Shown: positions 17,567-26,857 of the stretch, one piece after another
How positions within the stretch are numbered: position 1 is the stretch's first letter
How the letters are laid out: the number at the start of each line of letters is the position of its first letter
Source: Advenella faeciporci
GTDB lineage: Bacteria > Pseudomonadota > Gammaproteobacteria > Burkholderiales > Burkholderiaceae_B
DNA: 64,000 nucleotides
Assembly (NCBI RefSeq): GCF_014652395.1
Contig: NZ_BMYS01000002.1
Coordinates: 1 to 64,000, forward strand
Direction: 5' to 3'
Program-made: the position numbers and the translations under genes
The notes under the pieces: model-generated
Databases searched by the model: none
Told to the model about the DNA's origin: nothing
The model's input: the letters and a program-made list of their open reading frames with translations, nothing else

Positions 17567-19495
17567 TCACACGGCAAGTGCTTCTATCTCTTCCTGCAGC
17601 ATGAGCCATTCCTCTTCCAGCTCATTATGACGCTTGCTGAGTTCTCCATGCTCGTTAAGCACCTTAACGCGCTCATCGCGTCGCTCATCGGCGTAAAAAG
17701 ACTCATCGGCAATGAGCAAGTCAATCTCTTCCAGCCGCTTTTGGCTTTTGATCATCTCGCTTTCCACTTTCTTGAGCTTGCTTTCCAAAGGCTTGCGCAA
17801 GGCTGAAAGGCGCTGGCGTTCTTCAGCTTCCAGTCGTTTTTGCGCCTTGCGGTCAATACTGTCCTTGCCGTTGTTTTCTGCCGCTTCCTGGCGGGCTTCG
17901 CTACGCTCAGCCTGGTTACGCTGGTTCAGCCAGTCACGGTAATCTTCCAGGTCACCGTCAAATTCCTGAACCTTGCCATCGGCCACAATCCAGAAACTGT
18001 CCACGGTGGTGCGTAAAAGGTGCCGGTCGTGGGAAACCATCAGCATGCTGCCGTTGAATTCAGCCAGGGCCGTGGCCAATGCTTCACGGGTATCAACATC
18101 AAGGTGGTTGCTGGGTTCGTCAAGCAAAAGCAGGTTGGGCTTTTGCCAGACAATTAATGACAGGGCCAAACGGGCTTTTTCACCACCAGAAAACGGGGCT
18201 ACTTTGGAATTGACGCTATCACCGCCAAAACCGAAACCGCCCAGATAGTTGCGCAGCTCCTGTTCACGGGTATCGGGCGCAATCCGGGCCAGATGCTGCA
18301 AGGGCGTGGCGTCCAGATCCAGCATATCAAGCTGTTGCTGGGCAAAATAACCAATTTCCATCCCTTTGGACGGCTTGTATTGACCAGCCAGCGGTGCCAG
18401 CTCGCCGGCAATGGTTTTGATAAGCGTACTTTTACCCGCACCGTTAACGCCCAGTACGCCAATTCGGGCACCACCCCGGACCATCAGGGTGACATCGGAC
18501 AGAACCGTTTTAGGTTCGCCATTTTCACAGGTGTAGCCGGTAGACAGTTTATCCAGCACCAAAAGCGGGTCTGGCATATTGGCCGGAGAGGGAATATGAA
18601 TGCTGATCCCGGACTCCATTTGCAGTGGGGCCAGTTTTTCCATGCGAGCCAGGGCCTTTACACGGCTTTGTGCCTGTTTGGCTTTGCTTGCCTTGGCCTT
18701 GAAGCGATCGATGAAGCCTTGCAGGCGGGCACTTTCCCGTGACTGGCGGTCGATGGCAATTTGGGCCTGCTTCAGGCGTTCGGCACGCTGTGTCAGGAAG
18801 TCTTCATAGCCGCCTTTGTAACGAACCAGTTTGCATTGGTCAAAATGCAGGATTACTTTGGCCACGGCATCCAGAAATTCGGTATCGTGGGAAATCAGGA
18901 TGACCGTGCCCTGATAAGCCGCCAGCCATTTCTCAAGCCAAAGCATGGCGTCAAGGTCAAGGTGGTTGGTGGGTTCATCAAGCAGTAGCAACTCGGAAGG
19001 AGCCATTAGGGCGCGTGCCAGGGCAAGGCGCATCTGCCACCCTCCTGAAAAGCTGTTGACCGGGTTCATCCATTGGTCTGGTTTGAACCCCAGTCCGGCC
19101 AGCAATTGTTCGGCACGTGAGGGAGCGCTCCAGGCATCTGCTTCTATCAGGGCTGATTCCAGTTCGGCAATTCTTGTGCCATCGTGTTCATCAACCTGTG
19201 CGCGTTCAGCCTGCAAGGCACGAAGATGCGTGTCACCGTCAATGACAAATTCCCGGGCTGGCTGGTTGCTAGAGACCACTTCCTGCCGGACACTGGCGAT
19301 TCGCCAGGTATCTGGCATCGTTAATGAGCCGGCATCCTGATCCAGTTCGCCCTGTAAAAGGGCAAACAGAGTGGATTTTCCGGCTCCGTTTTTACCGACG
19401 ATACCCACCCGTTCTCCGGGGTGTATGACAAATTCAGCGTTATCCAATAATACTTTTGTGCCTCGTCTTAGCGTGAGGCCGGTAGAACGAATCAA
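17567..19495 (-). CDS. ABC-F family ATPase (YheS-like)
   Basis: A 642-residue protein with two ABC domains and no membrane segment, the layout of ribosome-associated ABC-F translation factors. Walker A GKNGAGKST and GVNGAGKST, signatures NSFSGGWQMRLALARAL and APFSGGEKARLAL, and Walker B LLLLDEPTNHLD and LLLLDEPSNHLD are present. The inter-domain linker is followed by a long charged coiled-coil C-terminus (from about residue 530). Length and ends resemble E. coli YheS. It does not look like an antibiotic-resistance ABC-F, though this cannot be excluded. Confidence 0.88.
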   Translation of the reverse strand: MIRSTGLTLRRGTKVLLDNAEFVIHPGERVGIVGKNGAGKSTLFALLQGELDQDAGSLTMPDTWRIASVRQEVVSSNQPAREFVIDGDTHLRALQAERAQVDEHDGTRIAELESALIEADAWSAPSRAEQLLAGLGFKPDQWMNPVNSFSGGWQMRLALARALMAPSELLLLDEPTNHLDLDAMLWLEKWLAAYQGTVILISHDTEFLDAVAKVILHFDQCKLVRYKGGYEDFLTQRAERLKQAQIAIDRQSRESARLQGFIDRFKAKASKAKQAQSRVKALARMEKLAPLQMESGISIHIPSPANMPDPLLVLDKLSTGYTCENGEPKTVLSDVTLMVRGGARIGVLGVNGAGKSTLIKTIAGELAPLAGQYKPSKGMEIGYFAQQQLDMLDLDATPLQHLARIAPDTREQELRNYLGGFGFGGDSVNSKVAPFSGGEKARLALSLIVWQKPNLLLLDEPSNHLDVDTREALATALAEFNGSMLMVSHDRHLLRTTVDSFWIVADGKVQEFDGDLEDYRDWLNQRNQAERSEARQEAAENNGKDSIDRKAQKRLEAEERQRLSALRKPLESKLKKVESEMIKSQKRLEEIDLLIADESFYADERRDERVKVLNEHGELSKRHNELEEEWLMLQEEIEALAV

Positions 19496-19521
19496 AATAA
19501 ATCCAGATAAAAAGAAGTTTC

Positions 19522-20421
19522 TTATTCCAGGGTCAGCAACTGGGTCCGGTTCAACAGCAAAATGCTGTGTGAGGTGGTTTCTGTTTCAAGAAAAACAGGA
19601 TCCAGGGTAGGAAAGGCATTAATGAAATTTTCATATTCATGGCCAATTTCCAACACGATGAAGCCATCATCTTTAAGATGGCTGGGAGATAGTTTCAAAA
19701 TGCGACGGATAAGCGCCATGCCATCTTCTCCACCATCCAGTGCCAGTTCCGGCTCGTTCTGGTATTCAATTGGCAGGGCCTTCATAGAGGTGCTGTTTAC
19801 ATAGGGCGGGTTGCAAATAATAAAATCATATTGTTTATGGCCCAGCGCCTCAAACAGGTCGCTTTGTATCACATTGATTTGATGTTCAAGGCCATACATG
19901 GCCACATTCACGTTTGCCAGACGGATCGCGTAATCGGAAATATCAACCGCGTCTATGGTTGCGTTCGGAAAAGCCAATGCGGCCAATATGGCCAGGCAGC
20001 CGGAGCCGGTGCACATATCCAGGATATCAGCGGTGTTTTCAGGATCAACCATCCAAGGGTTCAATTGCTCTGAAAGCAATTCTGAAATGGGCGAACGGGG
20101 AACGATTACACGTTTATCGGCAATGAACTTATGTCCTTGCAGCCATGCCTCACCAAGCAAATAGGCCAAGGGGATCCGTTTCTTGACGCGTTGGTCTATC
20201 AGCTTGAGGCAACGTTTTTTTTCTTCTTCGAGTAAACGCGCATCCAGAAACGGGTCCAGCGTATCAAGCGGCAGGTTCAGGGTATGCAAAACAAGGTAAA
20301 CCGCTTCATCCCATGCGCTGTCGGAGCCATGGCCAAAAGACAGCTTGGCTTGGTTGAATTGGGAGACCGCAAAGCGGATCATGTCCCGGACGGTTTTAAG
20401 TTCGTTATGAGTTTTTGTCAT
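19522..20421 (-). CDS. prmB: Ribosomal protein L3 N5-glutamine methyltransferase
   Basis: A 299-residue SAM-dependent methyltransferase of the HemK/PrmB group. The N-terminal helical domain is followed by DILDMCTGSGCLAI (SAM loop) and ICNPPYVNSTSM (the NPPY glutamine-methylating motif). The ending and family N-terminus favour PrmB, which modifies L3 at Gln150, over PrmC. It follows dapE by 28 bases on the same strand, a common arrangement in Burkholderiales. Confidence 0.9.
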   Translation of the reverse strand: MTKTHNELKTVRDMIRFAVSQFNQAKLSFGHGSDSAWDEAVYLVLHTLNLPLDTLDPFLDARLLEEEKKRCLKLIDQRVKKRIPLAYLLGEAWLQGHKFIADKRVIVPRSPISELLSEQLNPWMVDPENTADILDMCTGSGCLAILAALAFPNATIDAVDISDYAIRLANVNVAMYGLEHQINVIQSDLFEALGHKQYDFIICNPPYVNSTSMKALPIEYQNEPELALDGGEDGMALIRRILKLSPSHLKDDGFIVLEIGHEYENFINAFPTLDPVFLETETTSHSILLLNRTQLLTLE

Positions 20422-20449
20422 GAAGGGCAGTTAAGTGCAAAGTAAATAA

Positions 20450-21580
20450 TTAAAGCAGAAGATGTTCGAGTGTGCGACGGTAAATGTTTTTCAGGGGTTC
20501 CAGCGTATTGATGGCGATGTGTTCGTTGACTTGGTGAATACTGGCGTTTATCGGGCCGAATTCAATCACTTGCGGGCAAATTTTGGCAATGAAACGTCCA
20601 TCAGAGGTACCACCGGTCGTGGATAATTCGGTGTTGATACCGGTTTCATCCATAATCGCCTTGGCAATGGCATTGCTTAATTCTGCCCTTGGCGTCAGGA
20701 AGGGCTCTCCGCTGAGTGTCCAAGTCAGGCTATATTCTAACCCATGCTTTGTTAAGATTGTGTTAACCCGGTTTTTAAGCTGCTCGGCGGTGCTGGCGGT
20801 TGAAAAACGGAAGTTGAATAAAATGCGGGCCTCACCGGGCACGACATTGCTGGCGCCGGTGCCTGCATGAAAATTGGAAATCTGGAAGGTGGTGGGCGGA
20901 AAGTATTCATTGCCCTGATCCCATTCAGTCCTGGCCAATTCATCAAGGGCGGCTGCGCACAGGTGAATCGGATTGCGGGCCAGGTGTGGGTAGGCAACAT
21001 GCCCCTGTTTTCCCTTGATGATCAGCTCTCCGTTGAGGGAACCCCGGCGCCCGTTTTTAACCACATCACCCAGTTGCTGGTCTGAAGTGGGTTCACCCAC
21101 AATACAATAGTCAAGACTTTCATTTCGTGCCTTTAATGCGTCACAAACCTTGACGGTGCCGTTAACCGAAGGCCCTTCTTCGTCAGCGGTAATCAGCATG
21201 GCAATAGAGCCTTTGTGATGGGGATGGGCCTGCACAAACTCTTTGGTGGCCACCATAAAAGCGGCAATCGAGCTTTTCATGTCGGCAGCCCCGCGCCCGA
21301 ATAAAACGCCGTTTTTTTCTGTTGGGGTAAAAGGGTCGGTGTCCCATTTTTCAAGTGGCCCAGTCGGGACGACGTCAGTATGTCCGGCAAAAACAAGTAC
21401 CGGAGAAGCCGTACCTTTCCTGAGCCAGAGATTGTCGACCTCTTCAAAGCGCATGTTTTCTGCAATAAACCCCAAAGGGGCCAGATAGGTGGAGATTAAA
21501 TCCTGGCAATCCTGGTCTTGCGGGGTTACCGAAGCGCGGCTGATCAGATCTTTGGCCAGGTCAAGCACAGCTGTTGTCAT
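20450..21580 (-). CDS. dapE: Succinyl-diaminopimelate desuccinylase
   Basis: A 376-residue M20 metallohydrolase releasing succinate and LL-diaminopimelate in lysine/peptidoglycan synthesis. Zinc and catalytic motifs are visible: [34 protein letters not shown] and the [11 protein letters not shown] segment. The ATG at 21580, five bases after the dapD stop, matches the family start; a TTG three codons earlier is also in frame. Confidence 0.95.
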   Translation of the reverse strand: MTTAVLDLAKDLISRASVTPQDQDCQDLISTYLAPLGFIAENMRFEEVDNLWLRKGTASPVLVFAGHTDVVPTGPLEKWDTDPFTPTEKNGVLFGRGAADMKSSIAAFMVATKEFVQAHPHHKGSIAMLITADEEGPSVNGTVKVCDALKARNESLDYCIVGEPTSDQQLGDVVKNGRRGSLNGELIIKGKQGHVAYPHLARNPIHLCAAALDELARTEWDQGNEYFPPTTFQISNFHAGTGASNVVPGEARILFNFRFSTASTAEQLKNRVNTILTKHGLEYSLTWTLSGEPFLTPRAELSNAIAKAIMDETGINTELSTTGGTSDGRFIAKICPQVIEFGPINASIHQVNEHIAINTLEPLKNIYRRTLEHLLL

Positions 21581-21585
21581 GTCAA

Positions 21586-22407
21586 TCAAGCCCTTAGCAA
21601 GTCGTTGATACTGGTTTTGGAGCGGGTTTGTGCATCAACCCGTTTTACGATGACTGCGCAGGCAAGGCTGTGTGAGCCATCGGCAGAAGGCAGGGAGCCA
21701 GGAACGACCACAGAGCCAGACGGAATGCGACCGTATGTGATTTCACCCGTTTCACGGTTATAAATTTTGGTGCTTTGGGAAAGGAATACACCCATGGCCA
21801 GAACCGAATTCTCTTCTACAATGACCCCTTCAACCACTTCCGAGCGGGCACCGATAAAACAGTTGTCTTCAATAATGGTGGGGTTGGCCTGCAAAGGCTC
21901 CAGCACACCGCCGATGCCTACGCCACCGCTCAGGTGAACGTTTTTTCCAATTTGGGCGCAGGAGCCAACGGTTGCCCAGGTGTCCACCATGGTGCCTTCA
22001 TCGACATAAGCACCAATATTTACATATGATGGCATGAGGACTACATTTTTTCCGATAAATGCGCCACGTCTGGCAATGGCCGCTGGCACGACCCGGAAGC
22101 CGCCGTTGGCAAAATCCGTGGCGGTATGGTTTTGAAACTTGAGTGGCACCTTGTCATAAAACTGCATGGGTGCGTGATTCATGATTTCATTGTCCTGGAT
22201 CCGGAAAGATAATAAAACGGCTTGCTTCAACCATTGGTTGACAACCCATTCTGTTTGTTTTTTTTCTGCGACGCGAAGGCTGCCGTTATCCAGACCGGCC
22301 AAGGCCGTTTCTATGGCATCTCGCACTTCAGGGCTGACATTTGATGGTGACAGCTCGTTACGGTTTTCCCATGCTTGTTCAATTGTGTTTTGCAATGCGC
22401 AGTTCAT
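21586..22407 (-). CDS. dapD: 2,3,4,5-tetrahydropyridine-2,6-dicarboxylate N-succinyltransferase
   Basis: A 273-residue left-handed beta-helix (hexapeptide) acyltransferase that succinylates tetrahydrodipicolinate. Repeats of the isoleucine-patch type run from about residue 105 to 230, including [36 protein letters not shown] in the family core. Together with dapC and dapE it defines the succinylase route. Confidence 0.95.
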   Translation of the reverse strand: MNCALQNTIEQAWENRNELSPSNVSPEVRDAIETALAGLDNGSLRVAEKKQTEWVVNQWLKQAVLLSFRIQDNEIMNHAPMQFYDKVPLKFQNHTATDFANGGFRVVPAAIARRGAFIGKNVVLMPSYVNIGAYVDEGTMVDTWATVGSCAQIGKNVHLSGGVGIGGVLEPLQANPTIIEDNCFIGARSEVVEGVIVEENSVLAMGVFLSQSTKIYNRETGEITYGRIPSGSVVVPGSLPSADGSHSLACAVIVKRVDAQTRSKTSINDLLRA

Positions 22408-22484
22408 GATATTTTTCCCGGTGGGGAGGTTGTGTTGGAAAAGGGTGTCGAATAAATGGGTTCACATGCTGATGAGGCGTGCTT

Positions 22485-23678
22485 TCAACGGTTGTTTTTA
22501 ATAAAGCGGGCCATCCGTTGCGCACCCTCAAGGCATTGCTCAAGAGGAGCAACCAGGGCAATGCGAATGCGGTTTCTGCCCGGGTTAATGCCATGGGCAT
22601 CGCGTGCCAGATAGCTGCCTGGTAAAACGGTGACGTGCTCTTGTTCAAATAATTGCAGTGTGAATTCGTCATCGGGCATAGGGGTGCGTGCCCAAAGGTA
22701 AAAAGAAGCGTCGGGCATTTTTACGTCCAGGACGTTGGCCAAAATGGGGTACACCGCTTCAAATTTGGCTTTATACCGGGCGCGGTTTTGTGCGACATGC
22801 GCCTCATCATTCCAGGCGGCAATACTGGCGGCGCTGAATACCGGACTCATGGCGCTGCCATGATAGGTTCTGTATAGCAGGAATTTTTCCAGCAGGCGGG
22901 CATCGCCAGCCACGAAGCCCGAACGCATGCCGGGAACATTGGATCGTTTGGACAGACTGGAAAAACAGACCAGATTGGGGTAGTCGGGGCGTCCTGCCAG
23001 TTGGGCTGCCTGCAGGCCGCCTATTGGCTTGTTTTCATCGGAGAAATAAATTTCTGAATAACACTCATCTGAGGCGATGATAAAGCCATAGCGGTCAGAC
23101 AGTGCAAACAGGGTTTTCCAGTCTTCAAATGGCATGACATTGCCCGCGGGGTTGCCGGGAGAGCATACAAATACCAGTTCGGTTTTTTCCCAGACATCCG
23201 CCGTGACGCTAGACCAGTTGCTGCCAAAATTTTTGGCGGGGTCTGCATTCAGATAGTAAGGGGTGGCACCCGCGAGCAGGGCTGCTCCTTCGTAGATTTG
23301 GTAAAACGGGTTGGGGCAAACAACCAGGCTGTTCGGTCCGCCGTTGATCATGGCTTGCGTGAAGGAAAAAAGTGCCTCGCGTGAACCGGTGCAGGGTAGA
23401 ACCTGGATTTCAATATCAGGGGCAGGAATATCGTAGCGACGGGCTATCCAGTTGGCGATAGCCTGGCGTAAAGCCGGATCCCCTTTGGTGGGCGGATAGG
23501 AAGACAGGCCGGAAAGATTGTTTTTAATGGCCTCTTCAATCAGCGCTGGGGTAGCGTGTTTGGGCTCGCCAATAGATAGATTGATGTGCGTGTTGTGTGT
23601 GGGAGGGGTGGCATTGGCAAGCAATGTCCTGAGTTTTGTGAAGGGATAGGGCTGTAGTAAATCTAGTCTGGCATTCAT
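22485..23678 (-). CDS. dapC: Succinyldiaminopimelate transaminase
   Basis: A 397-residue class I/II aminotransferase. It has the N-terminal LSIGEPKHATP motif, FVCSPGNPAGN, DECYSEIYF and the PLP Lys in SSLSKRSNVPGMRSGF. Position directly before dapD and dapE supports N-succinyl-LL-diaminopimelate:2-oxoglutarate aminotransferase activity, as established for the Bordetella dapC gene in the same arrangement. Confidence 0.92.
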   Translation of the reverse strand: MNARLDLLQPYPFTKLRTLLANATPPTHNTHINLSIGEPKHATPALIEEAIKNNLSGLSSYPPTKGDPALRQAIANWIARRYDIPAPDIEIQVLPCTGSREALFSFTQAMINGGPNSLVVCPNPFYQIYEGAALLAGATPYYLNADPAKNFGSNWSSVTADVWEKTELVFVCSPGNPAGNVMPFEDWKTLFALSDRYGFIIASDECYSEIYFSDENKPIGGLQAAQLAGRPDYPNLVCFSSLSKRSNVPGMRSGFVAGDARLLEKFLLYRTYHGSAMSPVFSAASIAAWNDEAHVAQNRARYKAKFEAVYPILANVLDVKMPDASFYLWARTPMPDDEFTLQLFEQEHVTVLPGSYLARDAHGINPGRNRIRIALVAPLEQCLEGAQRMARFIKNNR

Positions 23679-23878
23679 GTGATTGAAATGTCCGTTTGGG
23701 TTGCAAGGTCTTGTTTTTTATTATGCAGGACACATCATTCTATCACTGGATTTGCTTTTGTTTTGTTTGAAAAAATGAATATGGCCTCAAAAAATAGGCA
23801 ATTTGAAACACGCAGACTAAGGGGGGCAGACAGTGACGAATGCACTGATAAGGAGAGGGTGTTTTTTATGATTTCTTA

Positions 23879-23963
23879 TGGTGCGAGCGGAGAGACTCGA
23901 ACTCTCACACCTTTCGGCGCTGGAACCTAAATCCAGTGCGTCTACCAATTCCGCCACGCTCGC
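23879..23963 (-). tRNA. tRNA-Leu (anticodon UAG)
   Basis: On the minus strand the 7-bp acceptor stem GCGAGCG/CGCTCGC encloses an 85-base cloverleaf with the GGTAGACGC D-loop, anticodon stem CTGGA/TCCAG around TTTAGGT (anticodon TAG), a class II variable arm (CGCCGAAAGGTG), T-loop GTTCGAGTC and an encoded CCA end at 23881-23879. The UAG anticodon reads CUN leucine codons. It is transcribed toward dapC. Confidence 0.97.
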
Positions 23964-24193
23964 AACAAAGAAGAAGTAATATAATTCATTTATCTGGTTT
24001 CTGGCAAGATAAAGTACTGAGAATATTGTGAATTTATGAGTTTTATTGATTTTTTGTGGTTAAAAAACAATAAATCACCTTGGTTTTAATGGATCAGGTC
24101 TTATTCGAGTTTTATGGTTTCAGATAAAAACCATAATATCCTGCACAAGAAAAATGGTTTTTCGGTATGTGGCATAGGCTAGGCTTGCTAGTG

Positions 24194-24391
24194 CTAGTCG
24201 CCAGTGCTGTCCAGATCCTTAATCAGGTTTTGTTCTTCAAGTAAATCCAGGTATCTTCGGTATTCAGATTGACTCAACCAACTTAAATTGCTTTTGGCCC
24301 ATTCTTCTGTGTCTGGTTCCTGTTGAGCCTCATTCTCTTGTATTGTGTCTTTTTCATTCAGTTGCTCCTGGTTTTTTATAATGGGCCTCAT
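24194..24391 (-). CDS. Small acidic hypothetical protein
   Basis: A 65-residue, Glu/Gln/Asn-rich open frame with a C-terminal WLSQSEYRRYLDLLEEQNLIKDL segment that looks helical and amphipathic. No signal peptide or membrane helix. The upstream GAGA at about 10 bases is a weak ribosome-binding site. I do not recognise the family. It stands alone between tRNA-Leu and dodecin and may not be a real gene. Confidence 0.35.
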   Translation of the reverse strand: MRPIIKNQEQLNEKDTIQENEAQQEPDTEEWAKSNLSWLSQSEYRRYLDLLEEQNLIKDLDSTGD

Positions 24392-24639
24392 AGGTGGTTT
24401 CTCGGTTTGATTTAGATAAGTTTTATTGGTTTCGTTGGTAATGACAATGCGTGACGGGCATTCGCACGGATATTGCCGCCAGTTTCATTATGAACTTTTA
24501 TTATAAAAAAGCATGTTAATAAATATCAAATGTTTTCAAAAATTGATATTTGTTATGAAATACGGAAAAGGCTTTTGTTGAATAAATAAGCTTAACGGAC
24601 TACTATATTCTTAATTCCCATTGTTTAAGGAGAAGTGTG

Positions 24640-24846
24640 ATGAGTGATCATGTATATAAACAAATTGAATTGACGGGATCATCCAAGACAAGTATTGAAG
24701 ATGCCGTGAGTAATGCCTTGGCAAAAGCCCATGAAACCATCAGGAATATTCAATGGTTTACCGTTACGGAAACGCGGGGGCATGTGGTAGAGGGTAAAGT
24801 GGCTCATTGGCAGGTATCCATCAAAGTGGGTTTCACGTTAGAGTAA
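24640..24846 (+). CDS. Dodecin family flavin-binding protein
   Basis: A 68-residue dodecin: small dodecameric proteins that store flavin. The characteristic order YKxIELTGSS, [47 protein letters not shown] is complete. The ATG at 24640 is chosen because AAGGAG (24627-24632) sits seven bases upstream; a GTG one codon earlier is also in frame. Monocistronic with its own terminator. Confidence 0.93.
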   Translation: MSDHVYKQIELTGSSKTSIEDAVSNALAKAHETIRNIQWFTVTETRGHVVEGKVAHWQVSIKVGFTLE

Positions 24847-24887
24847 CGGCAGAAGGCCCGCCTGTTAAAATGGGGCAGTTTCCAAAG

Positions 24888-24918
24888 AAAAGGTCTGGTA
24901 TAACACCAGACCTTTTTT
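24888..24918 (+). terminator. Intrinsic terminator after dodecin
   Basis: Perfect 12-bp stem (AAAAGGTCTGGT with ACCAGACCTTTT), 5-base loop and T6 tail. Confidence 0.9.
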
Positions 24919-24972
24919 GTTACCCGTTTGTCGGTCTGGCGGGCAGGTCGACACAATTGAACGAATGGTTTT

Positions 24973-25215
24973 TCAGTTCAAATTTTCCCGGAGAGCATTG
25001 TCAAGTTGATCGATCACTTCAGCCCAGTCGGCATCTTCAATTTTCTCTTCCCTGAGCAAGGCTGCCTGCGCTTCGTTCCAGAATGGGGCATCCTCGAGCA
25101 GAATATCGGGAGGCAGTGGAGAATGCTGAACCAGAAAATGGCGTATGCCCGCTTCATCGGACGGCAAACCAAGTTGGGCAAATAATTCCGAAAAACGGTG
25201 ATATGACTTTTCCAT
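24973..25215 (-). CDS. DUF2789 family protein
   Basis: An 80-residue soluble protein matching the DUF2789 pattern: HRFSELFAQLGLPSDEAGIRHFL near the N-terminus, then LEDAPFWNEAQAALLREEKIEDADWAEVIDQLD. The family is small, helical and of unknown function. AAAGGA precedes the start by five bases. Monocistronic. Confidence 0.82.
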   Translation of the reverse strand: MEKSYHRFSELFAQLGLPSDEAGIRHFLVQHSPLPPDILLEDAPFWNEAQAALLREEKIEDADWAEVIDQLDNALRENLN

Positions 25216-25344
25216 GGTGATCCTTTATGAAGTTTGTCTTTACACGATCTTTTTAATACCTTTTATCGGGTTTGGCAAGCGCAGATGATGGAGATGGCAA
25301 TGGAAAACCCCGCATGGTTATTGTTTCAAATGCTTGTCATAAAC

Positions 25345-25378
25345 AAAATTGGCCTGATATCAATTCAGGCCAATTTTT
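25345..25378. terminator. Terminator downstream of the ben operon
   Basis: Perfect 13-bp stem (AAAATTGGCCTGA with TCAGGCCAATTTT) and 7-base loop, about 30 bases past the last ben gene read leftward; the A/T tails make it functional in either direction. Confidence 0.85.
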
Positions 25379-25406
25379 CAAACATCCAGGCAATTTTCAG
25401 GATGCG

Positions 25407-26732
25407 TTAAGCTTTAACAGCTACTTTTCGGGTTTCGTAAAACTTCAATCCCACCAAGGCAATGGCCAGTGCGGCAATAATACCCGGTACGGCAAAAGCC
25501 ATGAAATTCTGGTGATGGGGCAGGCTAAGTTGCATCAATACACCGCCCAACATGGGTCCTACAATGGCGCCAATTCTTCCCACACCCGACGCCCAGCCCA
25601 GGCCGGTGGAACGGATATGCATGGGATAATATTGCGCCACATAGGTATAAAGCAGGATTTGTGAGCCGATCGTGGCTGCGCCGGCGATCATGACCAGAAA
25701 ATACAGGAAATAGGTGTTGCTGCGAAAGCCAAGCAGGGTAATGGCGATGGCACCCAAAATGAAGAAGGTGACCAGTACGCTCTTCAGGTTGAATTTATCG
25801 GACATGTGGCCGCCCAGGATGGCACCTATCATGCCGCCAATGTTCATGGCAAACAGGAACATCAGACCTGATTTCAAAGGGTAGCCAGCGGTTTGCATTA
25901 ATTTGGGTAACCAGGAGCCAAGGGCATACACCATGAGTAGGCACATGAAAAAGCTGATCCAGAAAGCAATGGTACTGATTGCCCGTTTTTCACTGAATAA
26001 GTCCAGAATGGGTATTTTCCTGGCAACCACTTCCTGGCGGACCAGTTCATATTGATGGGTGGCAACGATTTGAGGATCGATTTTGGCCAGAATCGTTTTA
26101 ACCTGGTTATCTTTATTGTCCCGTAACAGGAAACCCAGTGACTCGGGCAGCAGCTTCATGATCAGTGGCAACAGAAGCAGTGGAATGCAACCCAGATAGA
26201 ACATAATTTCCCAGCCCCAAGTTGGCACAATCCAGATGCCCAGGCCGGCCGATAACATGCCGCCAACCGCATAGCCGCTAAACATGAGGGCAACCAGTGT
26301 GCTACGGATTTTTTTGGGCGCATATTCGGAAATCAGGGCCACGACATTGGGCATTACGCCTCCAATGCCCAGACCCGCGATGAACCGCATCACGGCAAAT
26401 TGGCCGGGGGTTTGGGCAAAGCCGCAAAGAAATGTAAACAGGCTGAATAAAATGATACAGAGCAGAATCATTTTTTTACGCCCGAATTTATCGGATGCCG
26501 TACCCAATGTCATGGCCCCCACCATCATGCCGAACAGGGCAATACTGCCCAGGGAGCCCGCTTCAATCGGCGTCAGTTGCCATTGATCCATCAGGATCGG
26601 CAGAACCACACCATAAATAACCAGGTCATAACCATCAAAAATAATGATCAGGGTGCACCAGAATAATACATTCCAGTGAAACGACCTGAATTTTGCCTCG
26701 TCAATGACATGGTTTATGTCAACTTTCCTCAT
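25407..26732 (-). CDS. benK: MFS aromatic acid:H+ symporter (AAHS family, BenK-like)
   Basis: A 441-residue major facilitator with twelve predicted membrane helices. It shows the AAHS signature DGYDLVIYGVVLP in helix 1, the loop 2-3 motif GTASDKFGRKKM and the repeat motif GGHMSDKFNLKS after helix 8. Family members (BenK, PcaK) import benzoate or hydroxybenzoates. The start at 26732 is preferred over one ten codons upstream because AGGAGG lies just before it. Its place as last gene after benABCDE favours benzoate. Confidence 0.82.
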   Translation of the reverse strand: MRKVDINHVIDEAKFRSFHWNVLFWCTLIIIFDGYDLVIYGVVLPILMDQWQLTPIEAGSLGSIALFGMMVGAMTLGTASDKFGRKKMILLCIILFSLFTFLCGFAQTPGQFAVMRFIAGLGIGGVMPNVVALISEYAPKKIRSTLVALMFSGYAVGGMLSAGLGIWIVPTWGWEIMFYLGCIPLLLLPLIMKLLPESLGFLLRDNKDNQVKTILAKIDPQIVATHQYELVRQEVVARKIPILDLFSEKRAISTIAFWISFFMCLLMVYALGSWLPKLMQTAGYPLKSGLMFLFAMNIGGMIGAILGGHMSDKFNLKSVLVTFFILGAIAITLLGFRSNTYFLYFLVMIAGAATIGSQILLYTYVAQYYPMHIRSTGLGWASGVGRIGAIVGPMLGGVLMQLSLPHHQNFMAFAVPGIIAALAIALVGLKFYETRKVAVKA

Positions 26733-26857
26733 TTTCCTTCCTCCTTGTTGATATAACTGCAAATAATTTTTTAAAAGTGGTTACTGAAAAATTTTTTGTT
26801 ACATTGAGTTTTTTTTATTTCATTAAGCGGTGTTTTAGTGATTGATACTCAGTGTTT

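Noticed and set aside
24392-24639. Region upstream of dodecin examined for RNA genes or a flavin riboswitch
   Set aside because: No conserved FMN-riboswitch motifs or stable structure seen; only AT-rich promoter-like sequence.
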